From: Oscillospiraceae bacterium
GTDB taxonomy: Bacteria > Bacillota > Clostridia > Oscillospirales > Ruminococcaceae
Assembly: GCA_019424695.1 (NCBI GenBank)
Contig: JAHYZA010000001.1
Location: 1-64,000 of the forward strand
DNA length: 64,000 nt
Reading direction: 5' to 3'
Below are positions 43,652 to 51,418 of this stretch, in pieces; within the stretch, counting starts at the first letter, position 1, and each line of letters begins with the position of its first letter. The notes beneath the pieces are model-generated. The model was not told where the DNA came from. It saw nothing but the letters and a program-made list of their open reading frames with translations, and made no database searches. Position numbers and translations under genes: made by a program.

Positions 43652-45007
43652 TTGAAATCCTTGTCTGCAGACAATGGGAAAGGTATCTTCTGCGGGTATA
43701 CCCGCCGGGAATGTCTGTACCTGGGGGCAATTTTCCTGATCGTGGTATTTTTCCGCCTGTGCTGGTCCAGTTCTCACACGGCTACCTGGCTGGTGGGGGA
43801 CAGCTACAGTTATATGAACTTCAACCTCGTAGCCACCCTGCGGCTGCATGCCGTCAATGGACGGCCGCCGGCCTACGGCTGCCTTTTGTATCTTCTGCAT
43901 TTTCTGGGGGATCACTATCTCGAGATCGTGACGCTGCTGCAAAAACTCTGTTCCCTGGCGGCGCTGCCGTTCTTTCTGGGCATCCTGCGCCGTGTGGGGC
44001 TCGGCACCGGCTGGAGCGGCATCGTGCTGCTGCTGTACGGTTTGACGCCCGGCGTCTATGAGTGGGACAACTGCATCCTGACAGAATCCTTCACCCTGTC
44101 CGGTGCGGTGGTTTTCTTCTATTATATTCTGCGCTATATCCAGGAAAAGCGGATGCGCGACGGCGTCATCGCCCTGGTGTTGACGGTGGTGCTCATCTTC
44201 CTGCGGCCGCAGTTTCTGACCTATCTTGCCATGCTGCTGGTGTTTTTTGTCTGGCGGTATTTCTGCGCGGCAGAGGAAGCCGAAAAGCAGCAGCTGCGCA
44301 AGCTGCTGGCCGTCTGGGGCGTGGCAACCGCGGGCATCCTTGTCTACTGCGGGCTGTTCTATCTTCAGTTCGGGGTTTTCTCGGTGTCCGATGCCACACC
44401 CCGCCAGAACCTGTATGTCTGCCTGGAGCGCGGCTACGACCAGGAATTTACCGACCCGGAATTCCAGAAAGCCATCGAGGAAGCCAAGGCCAACCATCCC
44501 GATTCGCTGTGGGATGCCACCATTGAAGTGCACGATGCCTTCGGCAACCAGAAGATCACGGAACAGGCAAACGGGTATTTCCACAGCCACCTGGGCACCT
44601 ATCTGGCTGATACGGCGGAACTTCTGTGGAAGGGCAGCACCGCCACTTTCTACGGATACGGCAACCAGCCGCCCGAGAAAACGGACGGCCCGCTGTATGC
44701 CTTTACCGCGGAAGTAGCCAACCGTTTCAACGTTCTGTTCTTTTTCCTGCGCAACATCACAATTTTCCAGGCGCTGGTCGTGGCCCTGGCGGAAGGCGTT
44801 GTGATGGTATGGGTCTGGGTGCGCCAGAAACAGCCGCCGTGGCTGCACATGGCGCTGTTTGCCATCCTGATGTGCACCACGTTCCCCACCTACCTGATTA
44901 CCTGCGGGGAATATATGCGTACCATGATCACGGTGCTGCCCTACTTTTTTATCTGCATGGGGATGCTGGTACAGTGGCTGTGCCGTGTCAGAGAGGAAAG
45001 ACGATGA
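43652..45007 (+). CDS. Polytopic membrane protein, putative GT-C glycosyltransferase
   Basis: A 451-residue protein. The first helix (about 22-40) leads to an outside loop with WLVGDSYSYMNF, carrying an aspartate where GT-C enzymes have theirs. About nine further helices and an exported soluble insert (about 260-330) follow. Family not recognised. The TTG at 43652 is the best start, nine bases from AGGAGG; an ATG at 43644 is out of frame. The stop overlaps the following gene. It is expected to add a lipid-linked sugar to an envelope glycan. Confidence 0.72.
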   Translation: MKSLSADNGKGIFCGYTRRECLYLGAIFLIVVFFRLCWSSSHTATWLVGDSYSYMNFNLVATLRLHAVNGRPPAYGCLLYLLHFLGDHYLEIVTLLQKLCSLAALPFFLGILRRVGLGTGWSGIVLLLYGLTPGVYEWDNCILTESFTLSGAVVFFYYILRYIQEKRMRDGVIALVLTVVLIFLRPQFLTYLAMLLVFFVWRYFCAAEEAEKQQLRKLLAVWGVATAGILVYCGLFYLQFGVFSVSDATPRQNLYVCLERGYDQEFTDPEFQKAIEEAKANHPDSLWDATIEVHDAFGNQKITEQANGYFHSHLGTYLADTAELLWKGSTATFYGYGNQPPEKTDGPLYAFTAEVANRFNVLFFFLRNITIFQALVVALAEGVVMVWVWVRQKQPPWLHMALFAILMCTTFPTYLITCGEYMRTMITVLPYFFICMGMLVQWLCRVREERR

Positions 45008-46122
45008 ACTACGACAAGATCATCTTCGGCGCCGGGCTGTACGGTCTGTATGCGGCGCAGAAATGTGGTGCTGCGGGCCAGCGGGTGCTGGTGCTGGAAC
45101 GGGACCCGGCGCCTTTCATGCGGGCTACCTATATCAACCAGGCGCGGGTCCACATGGGGTACCATTATCCCCGCAGCTATTCCACGGCCATCAAAAGCGC
45201 CCATTATTTCGAGCGCTTTTGCCGGGACTACGGCTTCTGTCTGCACACCGAGTTTGACCAGATCTATGCCACCAGCGCTCATTTTTCCTGGACCAACGCG
45301 GCGGAGTTCCGCCGCTTTTGTGCCGCGGCGGGCATCCGCTGCGACGATGTGGCCCCCACCAAATATTTCAATCCGGGGCTCTGCGACGGGGCCTTTCTGA
45401 CGACCGAGTACACCTATGACGCCCAGGTGCTCAAAAGGTGGTTTCTGGAACAGCTGGCAAAACTGCCCGACGTAACGGTGCAGTACAACCATAAGCCGGA
45501 ACGCATCCAGCGTGTGGGCGGAGCCTGGCGGGTCATGGCGGGGGACATCACCGCCGAAGCACCCTATCTGCTCAATGCCACCTATGCGGGGGTCAACGAT
45601 GTGCACGGGCTGCTGGGACTGCCGCCGTTCCAGATCAAGTACGAAAAGTGCGAGATCATCCTCTGCACGGTGGATGAGCGGCTGAAAAACACCGGCATCA
45701 CCGTGATGGACGGGCCGTTCTTCAGCCTGATGCCCTTTGGCCAGACCGGACTGCACAGCCTGACCAGTGTGACCTTTACCCCCCACGAGACCAGCTATGA
45801 CAGCGTGGCGACCTTCCCCTGCCAGCAGGAGAGCGGCGGGCGCTGTGCGCCGGGCAATCTCTACAACTGCAACGAATGTCCCGCCAAGCCGGTCAGTGCC
45901 TGGCCGTACATGAGCCGCCTGGCCCGCAAATACCTGAAAGAAGAATACGGTTTTGCCTATCACAGCAGCCTGTTCAGCATGAAGCCGATCCTCAAAGCCA
46001 GTGAGATCGACGATTCGCGGCCTACCGTGATTCGCGTCATGAGCGAGGAACCCAGGCTGGTTAGCGTGCTGTCGGGCAAGATCAATACGGTATATGATTT
46101 GGATGAGGTGCTGGAACTGTGA
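45004..46122 (+). CDS. FAD-dependent oxidoreductase of a glycan locus
   Basis: A 372-residue flavoprotein with IIFGAGLYGLYAAQ as dinucleotide-binding motif, VLVLERD as the ribose-binding acidic strand, and an overall D-amino-acid-oxidase-like pattern. A cysteine-rich stretch, CAPGNLYNCNECPAKP near residue 280, is unusual and may bind metal or form disulfides. Such flavoproteins occur in polysaccharide loci, where they may oxidise a sugar; the reaction here is unknown. It overlaps both neighbours by four bases, so it is translated with the glycosyltransferases. Confidence 0.8.
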   Translation: MNYDKIIFGAGLYGLYAAQKCGAAGQRVLVLERDPAPFMRATYINQARVHMGYHYPRSYSTAIKSAHYFERFCRDYGFCLHTEFDQIYATSAHFSWTNAAEFRRFCAAAGIRCDDVAPTKYFNPGLCDGAFLTTEYTYDAQVLKRWFLEQLAKLPDVTVQYNHKPERIQRVGGAWRVMAGDITAEAPYLLNATYAGVNDVHGLLGLPPFQIKYEKCEIILCTVDERLKNTGITVMDGPFFSLMPFGQTGLHSLTSVTFTPHETSYDSVATFPCQQESGGRCAPGNLYNCNECPAKPVSAWPYMSRLARKYLKEEYGFAYHSSLFSMKPILKASEIDDSRPTVIRVMSEEPRLVSVLSGKINTVYDLDEVLEL

Positions 46123-47033
46123 ATACCAAAGAGAAAAATTTCATCTCCGCCGTCATCTATCTGCACAATGACGGCGCCCGGGCCGCCGAGTTCTGCCGCA
46201 CCGTTGCCGCCGAACTGGACACGCATTTTGCCCAGTATGAGCTGGTGGCGGTGGACGACGCCTGCACCGACGACACGGTGGAGACCCTGCGCGCCTGGGG
46301 TAAGGAGCAGAGCGCTCCGCTGACGATCCTGCACATGAGCCTGTACCATGGCCTGGAAAACGCCATGAACGCCGGGCTGGATGCAGCCATCGGCGACTAT
46401 GTCTACGAATTCGATTCCACCCAGATGGCCTACCCGGCGGGCTGCATCTTCAAAGCCTACCAGACGGCACTGCAGGGCAATGATATTGTTTCGGTCTGCC
46501 CGCGCGCCACACGCAGCGGCGCCAGCAAACTGTTCTATAAGATCTTCAACGCCAATTCCCGCTCGCCCTACCGGTTGCGTACCGATGCCTTCCGGCTGGT
46601 CACCCGGCGGGCCATCAACCGGGTACACGCTTCCAGCGCGCACCTGCCCTACCGCAAGGCGGCCTATGCGGCCTCCGGTCTCAAGATGGCAGACCTTGTC
46701 TTTGACGGGCGCATGACCGAAAAGCAGATGGGCCGCTTCAATCTGGCGGTGGACAGTCTGGCGCTGTATACCGACGCCGGCTTCAAGGTCAGCATGGGCA
46801 TCACCCTCTGTATGCTGGTGCTGGCGCTGGTGGAACTGCTCTATACTGTTGTCATTTTCTTCACGGGGCATCCGGTGGCCGGCTGGACGACCACGATGTT
46901 CGTCATCACCGTGGGCTTTGCCGGCCTGTTTGCCGTTCTGACCATCGTGGTCAAATATCTGTCCCTGCTGCTGGATCTGACCTTCAAGCAGCAGAAATAT
47001 CTTGTGGAAAGCATCGAGAAACTGCAGAAATGA
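46119..47033 (+). CDS. Membrane-anchored family 2 glycosyltransferase
   Basis: A 304-residue GT-A enzyme with two C-terminal membrane helices (about 225-250 and 260-285). AVDDACTDDT carries the first acids, and YEFDSTQM replaces the usual DxD region. NSRSPYRLRTDAFRL and RKAAYAASG resemble GtrB/DPM1-like lipid-sugar synthases, which also carry two C-terminal helices. It starts at GTG 46119, overlapping the previous stop (GTGA). It may make an undecaprenyl-phosphate sugar for the membrane proteins on each side. Confidence 0.85.
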   Translation: MNTKEKNFISAVIYLHNDGARAAEFCRTVAAELDTHFAQYELVAVDDACTDDTVETLRAWGKEQSAPLTILHMSLYHGLENAMNAGLDAAIGDYVYEFDSTQMAYPAGCIFKAYQTALQGNDIVSVCPRATRSGASKLFYKIFNANSRSPYRLRTDAFRLVTRRAINRVHASSAHLPYRKAAYAASGLKMADLVFDGRMTEKQMGRFNLAVDSLALYTDAGFKVSMGITLCMLVLALVELLYTVVIFFTGHPVAGWTTTMFVITVGFAGLFAVLTIVVKYLSLLLDLTFKQQKYLVESIEKLQK

Positions 47034-48724
47034 AAAAAATCCGCGTCCAACTGAGTCCCCGCGCCTTCTGGCTGTGCGTTGCACTGCTGGTGTGTTTGCG
47101 CTGCGCGCTGACCGGCTTTCAGCAGGCATATACTTGGGTGGGCGGCGCACCGCTGGACGATGAACTGATGTTCCGTGCGGCCAACGTTGTCTCGGCAGGG
47201 CAGTGGCTGGGGGCCTACGACTACCTGACCCTCTCCAAGGCCATGTTTTTCCCGGTCTGGCTTGCGCTGCTCCATGGGCTGCATCTGCCCTATCTGGTGG
47301 CGGGGGCGGCATTGTGGTGCGCGGCATCGCTGCTGGCCGCCTTTGCCTTCTCACCGTTATGGCGGCAAAAGGAAGCGGCCTGTGCCCGGGCCTGCACCCT
47401 TGTGCTGTTTGCCTTGCTGGCATTTCTGCCGTCCAGCTGGGCGGCGTACACGCTGCGGGTCTACCGGGACAACATCTTCCCGGCGCTCTGCCTGCTGTTC
47501 TTTGCGGGCATGGCGGGCGCGGCTTTGCGTTTGGTGCGGTATCCTGCCGGAGAAAAACGGATCTGGCCCTGGCTGCTGGCGGCGGGAGTGGGCCTTGGCT
47601 GCGGGTATCTCGACCGGGAGGACGCCGGGCTGTTTCTGCTGCCCTTTGCGGCTGTGGCAACGGTCGTCATGCTCGTGGTGCTGCTTCGCGCCCACCGCTG
47701 GCGCAGCTGTGCCGCCCAGGTGCTGCCCTACGGTGTGCTGGTCGCGGCGGTGCTGACCTTTTGCGGACTTAACTACAGCCACTACGGCGTGTTTGCCCTG
47801 TCGGATTTCTCCGAGGGCTCTTTTGCCGCGGCCATGGGCGCCATGATGCGGGTAGATACCGCCAGCGAGGAACCGCTGCTCTCGGTACCCGCGGACGCCC
47901 GGGAGAAAATCTACGAAACTGTCCCGGAACTGGAACCTCTGGCCTACTGGCTGGAGGAGGACGCCCAGATGCAGAATGATTTCCGCGACCCGCAGCTGGA
48001 CGACTACCGGGCGGGCAGCTTTTACTGGGCCATCCGCCGCGCCGCCCAATATGAAGGGGTCTACGATACCCCCCAGAAAGCCGATGCCTATTGGCAGAGT
48101 GTGGCGGATGCCATCAATGCGGCCTGCGAGGACGGCACGCTGCCCAGCCGCACCGGAAAGCGGGCGGCCACCAGCCAGCCCATCAAGGCTTCTTACGTAG
48201 CCCCCACCCTGGCCGAAACGGTGCGGGGCGTGGTCCATGTGGTGACCTTTGCCGACTGTGCGCCCTATGAAACGCTGCGCTCCATCGGTACCGGGGAGGA
48301 CATTGCCGCCTGGTCGGCGTACCTGCACTGCGGCTTTAACAATGCGGCGGAAGCGGGGAAAGATACGCCCTATTACAGTCCCTACCAGAAAGTGGTATTC
48401 GGCGCGATGGAAGCCGTCACCTGGGTGTACCGCGCCCTGCTGTGGCTGGGCCTTCTGGCGGGCCTTGTCTGCCATATTGTGGCGCTGCCCAAAATGCTGC
48501 GCCGCTGTACCGCCGATACCGTGGTGCCGTGGCTGCTGCTGTTCGGCATCCTGGGCATTGCGCTGCTGCGCTGTGCCATGATCGCCTTTGTCGAGGTCTC
48601 CAGCTTCGGCATCGGTACCAGCACGATGTACCTGGCTACGGTGCATCCGCTGTTTTTGCTCTATGCCTTTGTATCGGTGGCGGCGTTCGGCGCGCCGAAA
48701 AAGCGAAAGGAGAACGCTGCATGA
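47030..48724 (+). CDS. Polytopic membrane protein, putative GT-C glycosyltransferase
   Basis: A 564-residue protein. After the first helix comes GGAPLDDELMFR, an Asp-Asp motif in the first outside loop as in GT-C transferases. About nine further membrane segments and an exported insert of about 160 residues (about 265-430) follow. Same general design as the proteins at 43652 and 36215. It overlaps both neighbours by four bases. Confidence 0.72.
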   Translation: MKKIRVQLSPRAFWLCVALLVCLRCALTGFQQAYTWVGGAPLDDELMFRAANVVSAGQWLGAYDYLTLSKAMFFPVWLALLHGLHLPYLVAGAALWCAASLLAAFAFSPLWRQKEAACARACTLVLFALLAFLPSSWAAYTLRVYRDNIFPALCLLFFAGMAGAALRLVRYPAGEKRIWPWLLAAGVGLGCGYLDREDAGLFLLPFAAVATVVMLVVLLRAHRWRSCAAQVLPYGVLVAAVLTFCGLNYSHYGVFALSDFSEGSFAAAMGAMMRVDTASEEPLLSVPADAREKIYETVPELEPLAYWLEEDAQMQNDFRDPQLDDYRAGSFYWAIRRAAQYEGVYDTPQKADAYWQSVADAINAACEDGTLPSRTGKRAATSQPIKASYVAPTLAETVRGVVHVVTFADCAPYETLRSIGTGEDIAAWSAYLHCGFNNAAEAGKDTPYYSPYQKVVFGAMEAVTWVYRALLWLGLLAGLVCHIVALPKMLRRCTADTVVPWLLLFGILGIALLRCAMIAFVEVSSFGIGTSTMYLATVHPLFLLYAFVSVAAFGAPKKRKENAA

Positions 48725-49953
48725 CCGATCTTCTCATCATCGGCGGCGGTGCCGCGGGCCTGATGGCGGCGGGGGCCGCCTGCGCCCGGGGCCTGCGGGT
48801 CACGGTGCTGGAACACAATCCCAAGGGCCCGGGGCAGAAGCTGCTCATCACCGGCAAGGGCCGGTGCAACGTCACCAGCGACAGCGATGTGCGGGAATTT
48901 CTGCCCTACGTGCGCCACAATGGGCGGTTCCTGTATTCCAGCCTGTATGCCTTCCCACCGTCGGCGGCCATGGAACTGTTTGAATCCCTCGGGGTGCCGC
49001 TGAAAACCGAGCGCGGGCGCCGGGTGTTCCCCCAAAGCGACCGCGCGGCAGATGTTCTGGCGGCGCTGCGCAGCTATGCGCAGGATGCAGAATTTGTACG
49101 CGGAAGCGCCAAAAAACTGCTGCTGGAAAACGGCGCCTGTGCAGGTGTCGTCACCGACCGCGGCCAGACGCTGCGGGCTGCCGCCACACTGATCGCCACC
49201 GGCGGCATCAGCTACCCGGTCACCGGCAGCGACGGCAGCGGCTATACGCTGGCCAAACAGGCCGGGCATACCATCGTGGCGCCGCAGCCCAGCCTGTGCA
49301 GTCTGGTCAGTCCCGACCCGGCCTGCCGCCGGATGATGGGCCTTTCGCTGCGTAACGTGAAACTGACGCTGCTCTGTGACGGCAAACCTTTGTTCTCGGA
49401 GCAGGGGGAAGCGCTGTTCACTCATTTCGGTCTTTCGGGGCCGCTGGTGCTGTCCGCCAGCACCTACATCGAGGATCTGGCCCATCATAACTATGTCTGT
49501 GAGTTTGATCTCAAGCCCGCTTTGGACGAAAAGACGCTGTATGACCGGCTGACCCGGGATTTCACGGCCCTGGGAGGCCACAGTGCCCAAGGGGCGCTGG
49601 AAAAATTGCTGCCTCATTCCATGCGCCCGGTGGCGGTGGAAAAATGGGGCGTGGACCCGTCGACCCGGGCGGCCCAGATCACCCGGGAACAGAAGCAGGC
49701 GCTGGTACAGCTGTGCAAGCATTGGGCCGTGCCGGTCATGGCGCTGGGAGACCGGGAACACGCGGTGGTTACCGCCGGCGGTGTGGACGTGCGGGAAGTG
49801 GACCCCAAAACCATGGCCAGCAAGCGGTGCGAGGGGCTGTATTTTGCCGGGGAAGTGCTGGACGTGGATGCGCGTACCGGCGGCTACAACCTGCAGATCG
49901 CCTGGTCCACGGCCCAGGCTGCCGCACGTGCCGTTGCCGCACAAAAGGTGTGA
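48721..49953 (+). CDS. HI0933/BaiN-family flavoprotein
   Basis: A 410-residue NAD(P)/FAD-dependent oxidoreductase. LLIIGGGAAGLMAAGAA binds FAD, GQKLLITGKGRCNVTS and YSSLYAFPP are hallmarks of the HI0933-like family, and GEVLDVDARTGGYNLQIAWSTA closes it. Members include BaiN, reported in bile-acid dehydroxylation, but most have no known substrate. It overlaps the GT-C-like gene, so it is transcribed with the glycan operon, though its own job may be unrelated. The last long motif is read as GEVLDVDARTGGYN then LQIAWSTA. Confidence 0.88.
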   Translation: MTDLLIIGGGAAGLMAAGAACARGLRVTVLEHNPKGPGQKLLITGKGRCNVTSDSDVREFLPYVRHNGRFLYSSLYAFPPSAAMELFESLGVPLKTERGRRVFPQSDRAADVLAALRSYAQDAEFVRGSAKKLLLENGACAGVVTDRGQTLRAAATLIATGGISYPVTGSDGSGYTLAKQAGHTIVAPQPSLCSLVSPDPACRRMMGLSLRNVKLTLLCDGKPLFSEQGEALFTHFGLSGPLVLSASTYIEDLAHHNYVCEFDLKPALDEKTLYDRLTRDFTALGGHSAQGALEKLLPHSMRPVAVEKWGVDPSTRAAQITREQKQALVQLCKHWAVPVMALGDREHAVVTAGGVDVREVDPKTMASKRCEGLYFAGEVLDVDARTGGYNLQIAWSTAQAAARAVAAQKV

Positions 49954-50000
49954 TTTACCGGGCCCAGGGCCCGTCAAGAATAGGATATGAGGTGTTTTGC

Positions 50001-50663
50001 ATGATTTCTGTTGCGATCGATGGCCCTTCTGGGGCCGGTAAGTCCAGCCTGGCCAAGCGTCTGGCGGCGGATCTGGGATATGTGTATGTGGATACCGGTG
50101 CGATGTACCGCACCATCGGCCTGTATGCGGTGCGTCAGGGGGTCGACCTGCAGGATGCCGCTGCGGTGGCGGCCCTGCTGCCCCGGATTCAGCTGGACAT
50201 CCGTCTGGTGGATGGCACCCAGCACGTTTACCTCAACGGGGAAGATGTGAGCGAGGCCATCCGCGCCGAGGAGATCGGTATGGCGGCGTCGGCGGTGTCA
50301 GCCCATCCTCAGGTCCGGGCGTTTTTGCTGGACACCCAGCGTGGGCTGGCAGCCAACCAGAACGTGCTCATGGATGGCCGGGACATCGGCACGGTGGTGC
50401 TGCCCCATGCCACGGTCAAGATTTTCCTGACGGCCAGCGCCGAGGCCCGTGCCCAGCGCCGCTGCAAGGAACTGCAGGAAAAAGGCCAGCCCGCCGAATT
50501 TGAAACGGTGCTGGCGGACATCCGGCAGCGGGATTACCAGGACACCCACCGGGAGGTCGCCCCGCTGAAGCAGGCGGAGGACGCCGTTCTGGTGGATACC
50601 AGCGACATTGATTTCGACCAGAGTTTTGCCGTGCTCAAACGCACGATTTTGGAACACATCTAA
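50001..50663 (+). CDS. cmk: Cytidylate kinase
   Basis: A 220-residue kinase phosphorylating CMP and dCMP. P-loop IDGPSGAGKSS, YVDTGAMYRTIG for nucleotide binding and MDGRDIGTVVLP are diagnostic; QRRCKELQEKG and QRDYQDTHREVAPL form the lid and C-terminal part. ATG 50001 follows GAGGTG. cmk-plsC-ispH/rpsA is a frequent order in Clostridia. Confidence 0.96.
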   Translation: MISVAIDGPSGAGKSSLAKRLAADLGYVYVDTGAMYRTIGLYAVRQGVDLQDAAAVAALLPRIQLDIRLVDGTQHVYLNGEDVSEAIRAEEIGMAASAVSAHPQVRAFLLDTQRGLAANQNVLMDGRDIGTVVLPHATVKIFLTASAEARAQRRCKELQEKGQPAEFETVLADIRQRDYQDTHREVAPLKQAEDAVLVDTSDIDFDQSFAVLKRTILEHI

Positions 50664-50677
50664 AATGGAGGCCGCAC

Positions 50678-51394
50678 ATGCTGCTGTATTGGATCATTCT
50701 GCCCATCGTCTGGGTGCTCGCACGGCTCGTCTGGCGCATCGAGGTCATCGGCCTCGAACACTATAAGGCTGTTCGCGACGGCCGCGCCTACGTGATCGCG
50801 TCCAACCATATCGCCAATCTTGACCCCGTGTTCATTGCCATCGCCGTCATGGATTGGCGCCGTATGTGCGTGCTGGCCAAGGAGGAACTGTTCAAAAATC
50901 CTTTTGCCGGCTGGTTTTTGCGCTGCATGGGCGCGGTTTCCATCGAGCGGGGCAAGGGCGATACCGCTACGGTGGAAAAGGTCACCAACGCCTGCCGCAA
51001 GGGCATCGGTGTGCTGATCTTCCCCGAGGGGACCCGCACCAAGAACGGAAAACTGGGCATCCTCAAAAGCGGTGCTTTCGTCATTGCGGCGTCGGCCGGA
51101 GCCGATATGCTGCCCTGCCGTATCATCTATGATACCAAGGATGGAAAGCTGCATCTGTTCTGCCGCATCCGGGTGGTGTTTGGCCCGGCGATCCCGGCGG
51201 CGGAACTGCAGATCACCGACAGTGCCCACAAGGTCACGGCGCTGCGCCACATGAAGAATCGTCTGAAAACGGCGCTGGAGACCCTGCTGGAGGAAAATGC
51301 CTTTGAAGGCCGCCAGCCGCAGGAGGAAGCGGTGCCGCAGCCGCAGAGCGTACAACCGTCGCTGCCGGATGCGAACAGCCCCGCCAATCCGTAA
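50678..51394 (+). CDS. plsC: 1-acyl-sn-glycerol-3-phosphate acyltransferase
   Basis: A 238-residue membrane-associated acyltransferase that makes phosphatidic acid. The catalytic NHxxxxD is NHIANLD (about 43-49), and FPEGTRTKNG is the glycerophosphate-binding motif. An N-terminal hydrophobic helix anchors it. The C-terminal 40 residues are Pro/Gln/Glu-rich and probably disordered. It lies 14 bases after cmk and 24 before ispH/rpsA. Confidence 0.93.
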   Translation: MLLYWIILPIVWVLARLVWRIEVIGLEHYKAVRDGRAYVIASNHIANLDPVFIAIAVMDWRRMCVLAKEELFKNPFAGWFLRCMGAVSIERGKGDTATVEKVTNACRKGIGVLIFPEGTRTKNGKLGILKSGAFVIAASAGADMLPCRIIYDTKDGKLHLFCRIRVVFGPAIPAAELQITDSAHKVTALRHMKNRLKTALETLLEENAFEGRQPQEEAVPQPQSVQPSLPDANSPANP

Positions 51395-51418
51395 AACCGC
51401 AGACAAGGAGCCGATTTT

